Positions 15,685 to 25,006 of a stretch of 64,000 nt of DNA are shown piece after piece. The number at the start of each line of letters is the position of its first letter. Within the stretch, counting starts at the first letter, position 1. The position numbers and the translations under genes are program-made. Source of the DNA: Ohessyouella blattaphilus (GTDB taxonomy: Bacteria; Bacillota; Clostridia; Lachnospirales; Lachnospiraceae); NCBI RefSeq assembly GCF_024721265.1, contig NZ_JAMXOC010000004.1, positions 1 through 64,000 on the forward strand, written 5' to 3'. The notes beneath the pieces were generated by a model, which saw only the letters and a list, made by a program, of their open reading frames with translations, was not told where the DNA came from and did not search any database.

Positions 15685-16665
15685 GAGGAGGTAATGTTGA
15701 TGAGATTTCGATTATTGAAAGTGATACTTTGCATAGCATTATTTTTCTTAATGATAGGATGCACAAGTAGAAAGGATATTGAGGAACAGAACATAGAGGC
15801 AAATGAAGATAGCCAAGATAAGGTGGTTGACGGCATAATGTTTGAAGTATCAAAAGAACCAAATCCACCATATACAGAAGGCAAAGTTTACACAGAAGTA
15901 GTTTATCAAGAGGAACTCGAGGATATTGTTAGAAGCATGTCGGATATGATATCTACAGATGAAAAAGTGACAATAGAAGATATATGTCATGCAGAGCTTG
16001 TATACACGTATGCTAGACGACCAGAAATGATTTTGGTGGATTTTAAACAGGAATGTGGCATGCTTTGGGAACGAGATGCAGGTCTAAATTATGTGTCAAT
16101 GGAATCGTATGCATCAGGGTCTTTTTCTTGTGTTTCAGAAGGCCAAAGAAAATATTGGGACGTAGGGCATGGCTATATAACTGAAGATGGCGTTGTTTAT
16201 GTACACAATATGGCAGAGGATGAAATGGGTGAAATGACAAAGGAGCAAGAGGCGAAAGTTTTGCAACGTGAAAAGAAAACACATGAAAGAAGAATGAAAG
16301 CAAAGGAAAAAAGGTAACTGGAATTATATAAAATACGAAGATAAAGAAAACGGAATGAACGATACGCGGCAAGTAAAGCTTTTCAGCAGCTATAGTGACA
16401 GCAATGAAATCATCATAGATCAGGTGAATGAGGAGGTAATGTTGATGAGATTTCGATTATTGAAAGTGATACTTTGCATAGCATTTTTTTTCTTAATGAT
16501 AGGATGCACAAGTAGAAAGGATATTGAGGGGCAGAACATAGATGCAAATGAAGATAGCCACGATAAGGTGGTTGACGGCATAATGTTTGAAGTATCACAA
16601 GAACCAAATCCACCATATACAGAAGGCAAAGTTTATACAGAAGTAGTTTATCAAGAGGAACTCGA
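15685..16665 (+). repeat. Tandem repeat of lipoprotein 5' ends
   Basis: About 235 bp starting at the ribosome site (15685 onward and 16430 onward) recur with only around nine base differences by eye, covering the signal peptide, lipobox and linker codons. Identity falls off abruptly after the codons for EELED. The unit spacing is 745 bp. Confidence 0.8.
15694..16317 (+). CDS. Lipoprotein A of a duplicated pair
   Basis: 207 residues with a basic start, hydrophobic core and lipobox FLMIGC (Cys near residue 23), so it is exported and lipid-anchored. The mature part is acidic at first (about 24-70, linker-like) and then has a roughly 100-residue domain with IEDICHAELVYTYARRPEMILVDF and a charged, lysine-rich tail. 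No family recognised. Its first about 78 codons and ribosome site are about 96% identical in DNA to those of the next gene, while the rest is only distantly related. GAGGAGG precedes the ATG by five bases. Confidence 0.75.
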   Translation: MLMRFRLLKVILCIALFFLMIGCTSRKDIEEQNIEANEDSQDKVVDGIMFEVSKEPNPPYTEGKVYTEVVYQEELEDIVRSMSDMISTDEKVTIEDICHAELVYTYARRPEMILVDFKQECGMLWERDAGLNYVSMESYASGSFSCVSEGQRKYWDVGHGYITEDGVVYVHNMAEDEMGEMTKEQEAKVLQREKKTHERRMKAKEKR

Positions 16666-17098
16666 AGATGTTGCGATAAGTGTTTCGGGAAAGGATCGGA
16701 GATTTACGATTGAAGATATTGAATATGCTGAAATTGTCTATAGCTACTCTATGTCGCCAGAAATGTTGATTGTTGATTTTACGAATGATTTAGACCAAAA
16801 AAGTGGGATTCTCTGGGTACGAGATGCAGGAAAGGTAATTCGATTTTCAGATACGCATATATCCTCTATATTTTCATGGGTACCTCAGGGAATGAAGTAT
16901 TGCTTTGACGGTGCTGTGGGATGGAGTGATACAGGCTATTTTAAAGCGGACGGAGGAATTGTTTTTAAACATAATAGTTCAGATACAACATATGAAATAC
17001 CTGAAGAAATAGAAGAGAGGCTTGCTTATACCGAGAAGAATTTCCAAGAACGGAGAGTTAAATTTAGGGATATTAAGAGGCGTCGAGAAAATAATTAA
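16439..17098 (+). CDS. Lipoprotein B of a duplicated pair
   Basis: 219 residues from the ATG at 16439, which has the same GAGGAGG ribosome site as its twin. The lipobox FLMIGC is again at about residue 23. The N-terminal 78 codons match lipoprotein A almost exactly; the C-terminal domain keeps a similar plan (IEDIEYAEIVYSYSMSPEMLIVDF, then W-RDAG) but is strongly diverged. The frame also runs in from ATG 16355 with 28 extra codons (KLFSSYSDSNEIIIDQVNEE); these may be debris of a small separate gene, resembling Cse60-type proteins, rather than part of this one. Function unknown; the cell-surface location is clear. Confidence 0.7.
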   Translation: MLMRFRLLKVILCIAFFFLMIGCTSRKDIEGQNIDANEDSHDKVVDGIMFEVSQEPNPPYTEGKVYTEVVYQEELEDVAISVSGKDRRFTIEDIEYAEIVYSYSMSPEMLIVDFTNDLDQKSGILWVRDAGKVIRFSDTHISSIFSWVPQGMKYCFDGAVGWSDTGYFKADGGIVFKHNSSDTTYEIPEEIEERLAYTEKNFQERRVKFRDIKRRRENN

Positions 17099-17154
17099 AA
17101 AGATTACGATGTATGATAACGTAATCCGTAGATATATGGAGGTATTATTATAAG

Positions 17155-18066
17155 ATGGAGATACCAGAAAGTGCACGGCAAGGAATATACAAATGTTTAG
17201 GGGCTAAGAGCAAGGAATATTTATCTCAAGTGGACAAGCGTCTTGAAAAATATGTAGACTTATGGAAACTTTACGATTTGGCTTTTATGCCCACGGATAC
17301 AGTTAATTTTTTATTCTCATGCCGGTCAGCTTTATACAAGGAATGTGTCTTAAAAATGTGTATTCCCGGCCCAGAGGTTGCAGCAGAGGTAGGCTGTCTA
17401 CGCGCTTATGATGGCAAAGGTTATTGTAATCTCTGGGCATATGATTTATCTGATGATGTTTTATTGCTGGAACGGATAATTCCCGGCGAGCAAATGTGGT
17501 CAGTTAAAGATTACCGAGAGCGTGCAAGGCTAATGGCGACGACGATTAAAGGTCTGCCCATTCCATACGATGGATCGGGGCAGTATCCAACTTATCTTTC
17601 TTGGATGGAAGAGATACATCGCAAACTAACAGATATGGGTGGATTAGAGGATGTACTGTTTTTTCTAAATGAAGCTATGAAGATTTACGCCGAATTGAAA
17701 CATCGCCACCATCAAGAGTGCTTGCTCCATGGTGACTTGCACCAAGAAAATTTGCTGCTCAATTCAAGCGGCGGCTATACGATCATTGATCCTAAAGGTG
17801 TGGTTGATGACCCTATAATGGAGACATCTCGATTTTTGATAAACGAAATGCCATGCGAAAAAGATAAAATCATCGAAATGGCCGAAATAATGAGTCCTAT
17901 CATTTCAGTATCAGTTGAGGATATTTTGAAAAGCATGTACGTAGATACAGCGCTTAGCCATAGCTGGCGCATGGAAGAACACTTCCATACGAGAGAGGCT
18001 TTCGATGAAGCAAAACAGGCTGTTATAGACACCTGTAAATTTGTCCATGGTCTTATGAAGGAATAA
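17155..18066 (+). CDS. APH(6)/hydroxyurea-type phosphotransferase
   Basis: 303 residues. The kinase-like fold is shown by Brenner's motif HGDLHQEN at 192-199, the metal-binding IDPKG at 211-215 and a likely ATP lysine at about 67. The order and the LLHGDLH...LIDPKG spacing match the APH(6) streptomycin phosphotransferase family (aminoglycoside/hydroxyurea kinase). Known members phosphorylate streptomycin at the 6-hydroxyl; many chromosomal relatives have no tested substrate, so resistance is not certain. The ribosome site GGAGG lies rather far upstream (about 12 bases). It sits in accessory DNA after the lipoprotein pair and is followed by a terminator. Confidence 0.75.
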   Translation: MEIPESARQGIYKCLGAKSKEYLSQVDKRLEKYVDLWKLYDLAFMPTDTVNFLFSCRSALYKECVLKMCIPGPEVAAEVGCLRAYDGKGYCNLWAYDLSDDVLLLERIIPGEQMWSVKDYRERARLMATTIKGLPIPYDGSGQYPTYLSWMEEIHRKLTDMGGLEDVLFFLNEAMKIYAELKHRHHQECLLHGDLHQENLLLNSSGGYTIIDPKGVVDDPIMETSRFLINEMPCEKDKIIEMAEIMSPIISVSVEDILKSMYVDTALSHSWRMEEHFHTREAFDEAKQAVIDTCKFVHGLMKE

Positions 18067-18082
18067 TTATCGCCATATGTAG

Positions 18083-18118
18083 AAACGGATACCACCTTTG
18101 CAGGGAGTATCCGTTTTT
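18083..18118 (+). terminator. Intrinsic terminator after the kinase gene
   Basis: AACGGATAC (18084-18092) and GTATCCGTT (18107-18115) form a nine-pair stem followed by TTT(T). It lies between convergent genes and may stop transcription from the left; the right-hand gene ends on its edge. Confidence 0.7.
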
Positions 18119-18322
18119 ATGAGATTGAATCAATAGAACTTTGAAATAACGAATCAACGGTTGAAGATAGTTGCTTAGCCAATTCAAAGGCTAAGGTTAA
18201 GGAAGGATCGTATTTATTATTTTCAATTGCATTTATTGTTTGTCTTGTCACCCCACAAAGCAGCGCTAAATCTTCTTGCGAAAGCTGCTTTTTTTGCGAA
18301 ATTCCTTAATTCTATTTATCAT
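18117..18322 (-). pseudogene. XRE-family regulator with homopolymer frameshift
   Basis: On the minus strand an ATG at 18322 with GGAGGG reads MINRIKEFRK and then hits a run of seven A (18286-18292). With the run as given, the frame ends a few codons later. With one extra A it continues perfectly as KKQLSQEDLALLCGVTRQTI, then NAIENNKYDPSLTLAFELAKQ and stops at 18117-18119, giving a 68-residue XRE regulator very like the one at 15374-15574. So the gene is either inactivated by a one-base slip, switched by slippage, or affected by a sequencing error. Confidence 0.75.
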
Positions 18323-18325
18323 TTA

Positions 18326-18628
18326 TTACCCTCCGTAATGATATTTATAATATAAAGAAATGAAGTAAACAATGGCGATGGTGTTTAATAAACTAATAGG
18401 ATGCATTAAGTCATCAATGCCTATTAATACAAAAGAGATTCCAATAAGACGTAGTAATAATATTGCAATTATAATTAATAATGTCTTTGATGCAGCCTTC
18501 GTTATAATTAAGTCTCGACGTTCATCGTCATTCTTCTTTAAAGAATAAAGCAACAAAAAAATGAGAAGTGTACTAGCAACAAGAATGGTAAAAGATAAGA
18601 TTGTAGCAATTGAGTTAAAATTTTTCAT
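18326..18628 (-). CDS. Small membrane protein, partner of the frameshifted XRE regulator
   Basis: 100 residues with three to four hydrophobic segments (about 6-27, 45-68, 78-95) and a KKNDDERRDLIITKAASKT cytoplasmic loop, a pattern known from short membrane proteins encoded with XRE regulators. AGGAGG lies ahead of the ATG. Its stop is three bases before the regulator start, so the two form one operon. The same gene order occurs at 14992-15574. Function is unknown; control of the regulator by the membrane protein is a guess. Confidence 0.65.
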   Translation of the reverse strand: MKNFNSIATILSFTILVASTLLIFLLLYSLKKNDDERRDLIITKAASKTLLIIIAILLLRLIGISFVLIGIDDLMHPISLLNTIAIVYFISLYYKYHYGG

Positions 18629-18779
18629 TTTACGATCCTCCTTGTTTAAGTGATAGTGTTTGCTAGATAGAGATTTGTGAGAGTTAGGTTTTAGTAAATT
18701 TGGAATGAAATATGTTAAATCCTGATTTTATTGCGTAAACGCGGACAGATAGCGACAGTACAATTATAAGGAGAACACC

Positions 18780-19346
18780 ATGAGGAAAATCATTGTTTCG
18801 GTATGCATGATTTTAATGCTTATTTTAACAAGTTGCAAAGAAGACAAAAGCACAGACACAGAAGTTTTAAAGCCACAAAATGATGCTGCTGAAGTAGAGG
18901 GAGCGATAACCACCTTTCCCATTAACGATTCTTTAGAGTTCCAATACCGCCTTCAAGATGATTGGATAGAACTAGATTCCTTTAGAGATGAAGACTCTGG
19001 TTACTATAATATCTCGTATGGCAAGGAGGGAGATCTTGGTTCTGATACCATAACCTTATCTTATACAAGACTACCTGGTATGGTTACAATTGCTCAAGCA
19101 CAGGACTGGATTGATGGAAAAGTATTATATTATCAGCAAAGTGCTGATGAGGTGACTTCTGAAAAAAATGGTGACTTGGACGGAAAGCCTATTTATTTAA
19201 TTACCATGATAGACGCGGTATCAGTAAAGAGAGAATATTGGGTGATTAATGACGATGAGGTTTTTATTGTCGATGAGCAGAGTGTTGCCGGAGGCGAGGA
19301 TGAGGCTTCTGGGGATACACAGGAACAAACAAAACTTATTCTGTAG
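18780..19346 (+). CDS. Lipoprotein of unknown function
   Basis: 188 residues. The signal peptide ends in LILTSC (Cys near residue 19), so the mature protein is lipid-anchored outside the membrane. An acidic linker precedes a globular domain (about 40-180) with FQYRLQDDWIELDSF and a KREYWVINDDEVFIVDEQ strand pair, which resembles PsbP-like or DUF-type beta-rich lipoproteins, but I do not recognise it firmly. AAGGAG lies nine bases before the ATG. Single gene followed by a strong terminator. Confidence 0.7.
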   Translation: MRKIIVSVCMILMLILTSCKEDKSTDTEVLKPQNDAAEVEGAITTFPINDSLEFQYRLQDDWIELDSFRDEDSGYYNISYGKEGDLGSDTITLSYTRLPGMVTIAQAQDWIDGKVLYYQQSADEVTSEKNGDLDGKPIYLITMIDAVSVKREYWVINDDEVFIVDEQSVAGGEDEASGDTQEQTKLIL

Positions 19347-19383
19347 ACCCTTCAATGGGTTGTTGAGTAAGAGATTTTAGCCA

Positions 19384-19421
19384 ATAACAAAGGACATGAC
19401 CACGGTCATGTCCTTTGTTAT
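19384..19421 (+). terminator. Strong palindromic terminator
   Basis: ATAACAAAGGACATGACC (19384-19401) is perfectly complementary to GGTCATGTCCTTTGTTAT (19404-19421), an 18-bp stem with AC at the tip. A/T runs on both sides make it potentially bidirectional. Confidence 0.8.
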
Positions 19422-19584
19422 TTCGTCCTTTTTCTGTCACCAGAAATTTTAAGTACGACTATCATATAACATATCATATCCGAAAGAATAAGTCTATTCA
19501 TTTCTTCTCCATCTGCTACCATTTAGTTGTAGCTTTGATAAGCTGTAACATACCCGAGAGATCAGAAAAAGGAGAGTATAACCA

Positions 19585-21642
19585 ATGCAAAATCATGAAA
19601 ATAAGGAAGAGAGTAGTCCGATATTTCCTGATGAAATTGTTCATTTGGATGCAATTAACAAAATGATAGATGAGGCACTTCTAGAAGCTCAAGATAGTGT
19701 GGAGCGCAGCGATAAAGAGTATATGGATATGAAGCGCTATATGGCAGAATATCGAGGGGAGTTAGACCCTCATGAGATGTTTCAGAATCAATTAGGCCTG
19801 CGGCAAATCGATAATACAGGCGCGTTCGCAGTTACGATAAGAGATAAGCTAGCAAAGCTTAAGGAGTCACCATATTTTGCCCGAATCGATTTTCGCCAAG
19901 ATTTGGCAGATGAGGCCGAACCTTTTTATATCGGACGCTTTGCCTTTAACCATAAGAACAAGCTACGGATATCCGATTGGCGCTCGCCACTGGCGAGTAT
20001 GTTCTATGATTACGAGGTAGGGCCAGCTAGTTATACGGCGCCAATGGGGAAAACCGACGGAGACTTAACCCGTAAGCGTCAGTTTAAAATTAAAGATGGT
20101 GTGATGGAATACGCTTTGGAAAGCAGTGCCAATATATACGATGACGTCTTGCAGCAGGAATTATCGCAAACTGCAGATGAGAAAATGAAGTCGATTATCG
20201 GCACGATTCAGAAGGAGCAGAATCAAATTATTCGGGACGAGAAGTCGAAAACCTTGATTATTCAGGGAGTAGCAGGTTCGGGAAAAACTTCGATTGCGCT
20301 CCATCGAATCGCTTTTCTGCTTTATCGCTTCAAGGAACAGATAACGGCTAATAATGTAACGATTCTTTCGCCTAATAAAGTCTTTGGGGATTATATATCC
20401 AGTGTCTTACCGGAGTTAGGCGAAGAGCCGATTTTTGAAATCAGTTTTGAAGACATTGCTCACATTCAACTAGAGAAGGTCATGGACTTTGAGGTGGATA
20501 AGGATCCTTTTTTGGAAGCCGACAAAGCGTGGATTTTGCGAAAGCAATTCAAATCTTCTCTTGAGTTTGTCAAGCGAATGGATGATTTTATCGCGGGGAT
20601 GCCAGAGATCATTTTCGGGCCAGTGGATTATACTTACGGGCGCTTTACCTTCACTGCGGATAACCTAAGAATGCGTTTTGCCGCTTATAACAAGCATCCG
20701 GTGAAGCAGCGTTTGCAGATGCTGGCAGATGAGGTGTATGAGCGCTTTGCCACGGACAATTTTATGGAAGAGGATATTCCGAGAAGCAGAACCATCTTAA
20801 AAGCCCTTAAGGCGATGCTAAAGGTGAAAAATACTCTGGAGCTTTATCGGAAGTTTTACGAAGACATGGGGCAATCGGCGATGTTTGTTTTGGCGGGGAA
20901 AAAGAAGCTTGAATGGGGGGATGTATTTCCCTTTCTCTACCTTCACGCCGCTTATGAGGGGGTAAAGGAAAGTGGGGTGATTCGCCACTTGGTGGTCGAT
21001 GAGATGCAAGATTATAGTCCGATTCAGTACGCCGTCCTTAATCGACTTTTCCCCTGTCCAAAGACCATCTTAGGGGATTTTGGTCAGAGTATCAATCCTC
21101 TCAGTCGCCATACTCTAGCCGATTTATTGAATATTTACGAAGAGGCACAGCTGGTGAAGCTTAATACAAGCTATCGCTCTTCGTATGAGATTATCAACTT
21201 TGCTAAGCAGATACAAGCAAATGACGAACTAAAGGCGATTAAGCGACACGGTCCGATTCCCGAGGTTATCGGTTGCGATTCGCCCCAGATTGAGATGCAG
21301 AAGTTACGGCAGTTAATCCAGTCGTATCGCAAGAGCAAGTATCACACCCTTGGTATTATCGTGAAAACGGAGGAGGCAGCGCGTATTCTGTTCGATTCGT
21401 TGCCTTCTGCTGAAGACCTTCACTTGATTAGTGACGAAAGTCGAAGCTTTGAAGGTGGTATATCCGTGACTTCTGTTCAGATGGCAAAGGGGCTAGAGTT
21501 CGACGAAGTCATTATTATGGATGTGGACCAAGAATCCTATCGGTCAGAATACGACCGGAGCCTCTTATACGTAGCCTGTACCCGAGCAATGCATCGCTTG
21601 AGCGTGCTATACGCTGGTAGTAGAAGTTTGCTTTTGCCATAA
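19585..21642 (+). CDS. helD: HelD-like RNA polymerase-associated helicase
   Basis: 685 residues. The N-terminal 80 residues are helical and charged, followed by a linker domain with ADEAEPFYIGRFA and ISDWRSPLASMFYDYE, a trademark of HelD proteins. Walker A GVAGSGKTS is at 228-236, a DEMQDYSPIQY Walker B-type motif lies near residue 470 and a superfamily I motif VTSVQMAKGLEFDEVI near 630. HelD is an SF1 ATPase that frees RNA polymerase from stalled complexes; some variants protect against rifamycins. AAGGAG lies ten bases before the ATG. It is monocistronic, convergent with yesN. Confidence 0.9.
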   Translation: MQNHENKEESSPIFPDEIVHLDAINKMIDEALLEAQDSVERSDKEYMDMKRYMAEYRGELDPHEMFQNQLGLRQIDNTGAFAVTIRDKLAKLKESPYFARIDFRQDLADEAEPFYIGRFAFNHKNKLRISDWRSPLASMFYDYEVGPASYTAPMGKTDGDLTRKRQFKIKDGVMEYALESSANIYDDVLQQELSQTADEKMKSIIGTIQKEQNQIIRDEKSKTLIIQGVAGSGKTSIALHRIAFLLYRFKEQITANNVTILSPNKVFGDYISSVLPELGEEPIFEISFEDIAHIQLEKVMDFEVDKDPFLEADKAWILRKQFKSSLEFVKRMDDFIAGMPEIIFGPVDYTYGRFTFTADNLRMRFAAYNKHPVKQRLQMLADEVYERFATDNFMEEDIPRSRTILKALKAMLKVKNTLELYRKFYEDMGQSAMFVLAGKKKLEWGDVFPFLYLHAAYEGVKESGVIRHLVVDEMQDYSPIQYAVLNRLFPCPKTILGDFGQSINPLSRHTLADLLNIYEEAQLVKLNTSYRSSYEIINFAKQIQANDELKAIKRHGPIPEVIGCDSPQIEMQKLRQLIQSYRKSKYHTLGIIVKTEEAARILFDSLPSAEDLHLISDESRSFEGGISVTSVQMAKGLEFDEVIIMDVDQESYRSEYDRSLLYVACTRAMHRLSVLYAGSRSLLLP

Positions 21643-21678
21643 CAAGGCGATCCTCTTGCTAGGTAGGGCTGGTTGCCA

Positions 21679-23265
21679 CTAATTCTGACGATAGTCCTTG
21701 GGTTTGGTACCAGTTATTTTTTTGAAAATGCGAGAAAAGTATACTGGGTCAGGAATTCCCACTCGTTCAGCCACCTCATAGGTCTTTAGGGTGGTGGTGC
21801 GTAGGAGTATCTTAGCCTCTTCAACACGGAGATTTTGTACATAAGAGCTCAGATTCTCGCCCGTTTCTCTTTTGAAGAGACGGCTCAAATAGCTAGGGCT
21901 AAGATAGACGCTTCCGGCGAGTGTATCGAGGGAGAGGTCGCCGGAATAATTATGAGCAATATATGATTTTATTGCGTGGACGACCTGACCGGCTTCGGCA
22001 TCGGTCTGAACGGTTTGGTTTAGAATTTGCTCTATGAAAGAAAAGGTATTCTCTTCAAGACTATCTAAAGATGTATTTTCAATTATATCTTTCAGAGCAG
22101 AAACACGATCTTTTGCCATAATTCCGTCAGCACCTGGCGTGAAAAGTAGGCCAATGGAAAACTGATGGATATACAGACAGATTGTATGCACGGTATCCAT
22201 CGGCAGCTTATTCTCGCGGATATAGGAGAATAGAGAGACGAGAATTTCTTGTGAACGCTCTTGGTTTGGATTCTCAATGGCTGATTTTAAATGTCGCAAA
22301 TCAGAATAAACACGCTCCATGACGTGTTGCGGTATAGCTGGTAATTGTTCAATGCTGATGACAGGAGTTTCCGGAGAATAGCGGGCAAATTGTGCAGCCT
22401 GCTTGGCTTGCTCGGCAACTTTATTCATCAGAAGCGGACTGTCGCAGTAGCTGCTGATTCCGATGGAGAGAATAAATTGGGGCATACTGTTCAGAATGCT
22501 GACAGCTTCTAAGCATTGCTTAGTCAGAGGGTAGCTAGAGTGAGCCTCTGCTACTACGTAGCAGGTCTGGTTGCCGTAAGGCAGAAAGTAGGTGGTACAT
22601 TCTGTAAGACATTCTTTAAGGATTGTTTGAGCTTGCTGTAAGTGCATTGACATGCTCTCTTCATCCCATTCTGATATAGTATCCTCATCTTCAAAAAGTG
22701 GGGCAATATCTAAGCGAAGTAAATAATAGCCAGTTAGATTAAGTCCCAGTCTAGCCATGCGATTTATAACATGTAAATGTGAGCGCTCGATGCCTTGGAG
22801 TAGATCACGAAGGAAGAGATCACGTTGTAGGACCTGATTCTCTTCTTCTTTATCAGCCAGTTCCATTTTAAGTGCACGTCCAAGTCGCTCTTCATTAATA
22901 TGTGATTTGGCTTTTTCGATAGCCCGGGTTAGGTTTTCTACCGTAGTTGGCTTTAGAACGAAGTCGACGACCCGATAGGAAATGGCTCGTTTGGCATATT
23001 CAAAATCGGGAAATCCAGTTAAAATAATCATTTTTATCCAAGGGTAATTCGTATGGATCGTTTCGGCTAGTTCGAGGCCATCCATTCCCGGCATGCGAAT
23101 ATCGCTAATAATAATATCGGGTTTTATTGTTTTGATTTGCTCAAGGGCGTCTAAGCCATCTTCTGCTTGTGCGACGATTTCACAATCTAAGCTGGTCCAG
23201 CGTATGCAGTGAATGAGACCTTTTCTGATAGAAGCTTCATTATCGACAATCATTACATTAAGCAA
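21679..23265 (-). CDS. YesN-type AraC response regulator
   Basis: 528 residues. The N-terminal receiver domain has D8 and phospho-acceptor D55 (IISDIRMPG), the LTG threonine region and a conserved lysine near 103. A middle region of about 280 residues (sensor-like, typical of long YesN proteins) leads to a C-terminal AraC helix-turn-helix pair (about 425-528: LSPSYLSRLFKRETGENLSSY and GIPDPVYFSRIFKKITG). It would activate the divergent sugar operon when phosphorylated by the kinase encoded just upstream. It overlaps that gene by 8 bp, so the two are coupled. Confidence 0.9.
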   Translation of the reverse strand: MLNVMIVDNEASIRKGLIHCIRWTSLDCEIVAQAEDGLDALEQIKTIKPDIIISDIRMPGMDGLELAETIHTNYPWIKMIILTGFPDFEYAKRAISYRVVDFVLKPTTVENLTRAIEKAKSHINEERLGRALKMELADKEEENQVLQRDLFLRDLLQGIERSHLHVINRMARLGLNLTGYYLLRLDIAPLFEDEDTISEWDEESMSMHLQQAQTILKECLTECTTYFLPYGNQTCYVVAEAHSSYPLTKQCLEAVSILNSMPQFILSIGISSYCDSPLLMNKVAEQAKQAAQFARYSPETPVISIEQLPAIPQHVMERVYSDLRHLKSAIENPNQERSQEILVSLFSYIRENKLPMDTVHTICLYIHQFSIGLLFTPGADGIMAKDRVSALKDIIENTSLDSLEENTFSFIEQILNQTVQTDAEAGQVVHAIKSYIAHNYSGDLSLDTLAGSVYLSPSYLSRLFKRETGENLSSYVQNLRVEEAKILLRTTTLKTYEVAERVGIPDPVYFSRIFKKITGTKPKDYRQN

Positions 23266-25006
23266 TTGAAGGGCCCTCCTTTCCGGAATCTTGTGTGTGG
23301 TTTACGGGTAAAGTAAGTAGAATATCGGTTCCCTCACCTTGAATAGAGGTGATGGTCATTTTATACGGTTCGCCGTAAAGTAGCTGGATTCGTCGATTGA
23401 TATTTTGCAAGGCCACATGATTGTGAGGGGCATTCTCATCTGTGGGACTATTTACATCCCAATTAATAGAATCTGTGTCAAAACCAATTCCGTTATCTGA
23501 GATACGAACACAGATAGAATCGACTTCTTCCCATATCGATATATTGACAAATCCACCTTCGCGCTTGTTCTCAAGGCCATGGACAATACTATTTTCCACA
23601 AGTGGTTGAATGGTTAGCTTTGGTAAGTAGTAATTGAGGATAACGGGATCTTCCAAATCAATTGTATAGGTTAGTTTCTCTTCAAAACGTTCTTTCTGGA
23701 GCTCCAGATAATAGCGGACATAACCGAGTTCGTCCTCGAAGGTAATAACCTGTTGATGTTTGTGGATGATATTGGCGCGTAGAAGTTGAGCAAGGTTAGA
23801 GACGATACGGCAGATGTCATCTTGGCCAGAGGCCAGACAACGCATATTAACAAGCTCTAGAACATTGAAGATAAAGTGTGGGCGAATCTGGGATTCTAGG
23901 AGGTTGAATTCGGCATCGCGTAGTAGCAAGCCTTTTGTATAGACCTCTTCAAATAGTTCCTTTAGCTGTCCGGTCATATCGTTAAAGGCGACAGCAATCT
24001 GGTCCGTCTCCTGATAAGGTGTAAGTTCCATCCTGACAGTAAGGTCGCCAGTAGCCAGTCGGTCTAGTTTCTGTGCCATTTGCTTGACGGGCTTAAAGAC
24101 AAAATGAAAAAGAAGAATACCGGCGACTAAAGTGATAAAAAGAACAAGCATGGTAAAAAGAACCGATATTTTAGTTGTGGAATGAATGGTCTCAAAAATT
24201 TCTTGCTCAGGTATGTATAGATCGATTTGCAAATTATTAGGTGATAATTGCCGACCGGTATGATAATAAGTACTTCCGTCAATCGTTACATAATCTTCAG
24301 AGGTAGGGGTGGGAAGGGTTGTAAATCCAGTGCCACCATCCCCGGCGATAAAGGCGCTATTCGTATTGCGGAGCTGTACGACGGCGTTTTTATAAATTGT
24401 ATCAATACTAGAGGCATTAATAAATTGATGGCTGTTGAGTTCGATAATAACTTTTCCAAGGGGTTTCATAGTCTCCATATTCAGATAGTCGACAATGTAA
24501 TAGCAATAATCAGGGTATGAGGGGGTAATGTATAGGTCTCTGGCAGAATTTGCAGTGCCACATTCTTGATAGACTTGTTTCATTCGGGCAGCAGTTCCTT
24601 GGAATATTCCGCTGCGTAGAATGGATAGATATTGCTCGTCATCTTTAAGCAGGTAGATGCCGGTTACTACGTTAGAGTCGGGGAGGTTCCCTAGAAGAAA
24701 CACTTTTCCGAGACCTTCTTCAATGGTCAGTCGTTCCATCTGTGAGGGAGGTTCGGTTTTGCGCATATATTCTTGTGTTAATGTATCGGTGGTTAGATAG
24801 TGGATAGTGCTACGTAATGTATCAAGAATAGAGGCGGTTTCATCAGCGTATTGATCAAGATAGAAAGAGGCGGTTTCCTTTGCGGTATTCTTTAATCGCG
24901 AGGAGACCGTGTGGTTGAAATAAGCTAGCGTGCATAGTACAGGAGTCAGAACCAAAGCACAGCAGAGCAGTATTGCAATCCATATAATTGACAATTTCTT
25001 TTTCAT
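23258..25006 (-). CDS. YesM-type sensor histidine kinase
   Basis: 582 residues. Transmembrane helices at about 7-29 and 281-303 enclose a 250-residue extracytoplasmic sensor; a HAMP domain follows (302-355), then the His_kinase motif SQIRPHFIFN with phospho-acceptor H377 and a HATPase domain (QPLVENSIVHG near 465, DNGIGFD near 515). It senses a carbohydrate-related signal outside the cell and phosphorylates the YesN protein. GGGAGG precedes the ATG. Divergent from the ABC importer, an arrangement usual for YesMN-controlled sugar uptake. Confidence 0.9.
   Translation of the reverse strand: MKKKLSIIWIAILLCCALVLTPVLCTLAYFNHTVSSRLKNTAKETASFYLDQYADETASILDTLRSTIHYLTTDTLTQEYMRKTEPPSQMERLTIEEGLGKVFLLGNLPDSNVVTGIYLLKDDEQYLSILRSGIFQGTAARMKQVYQECGTANSARDLYITPSYPDYCYYIVDYLNMETMKPLGKVIIELNSHQFINASSIDTIYKNAVVQLRNTNSAFIAGDGGTGFTTLPTPTSEDYVTIDGSTYYHTGRQLSPNNLQIDLYIPEQEIFETIHSTTKISVLFTMLVLFITLVAGILLFHFVFKPVKQMAQKLDRLATGDLTVRMELTPYQETDQIAVAFNDMTGQLKELFEEVYTKGLLLRDAEFNLLESQIRPHFIFNVLELVNMRCLASGQDDICRIVSNLAQLLRANIIHKHQQVITFEDELGYVRYYLELQKERFEEKLTYTIDLEDPVILNYYLPKLTIQPLVENSIVHGLENKREGGFVNISIWEEVDSICVRISDNGIGFDTDSINWDVNSPTDENAPHNHVALQNINRRIQLLYGEPYKMTITSIQGEGTDILLTLPVNHTQDSGKEGPSIA

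Noticed and set aside
17155-18066. Definite streptomycin resistance gene
   Set aside because: The family is clear, but chromosomal members vary in substrate; resistance cannot be claimed from motifs.
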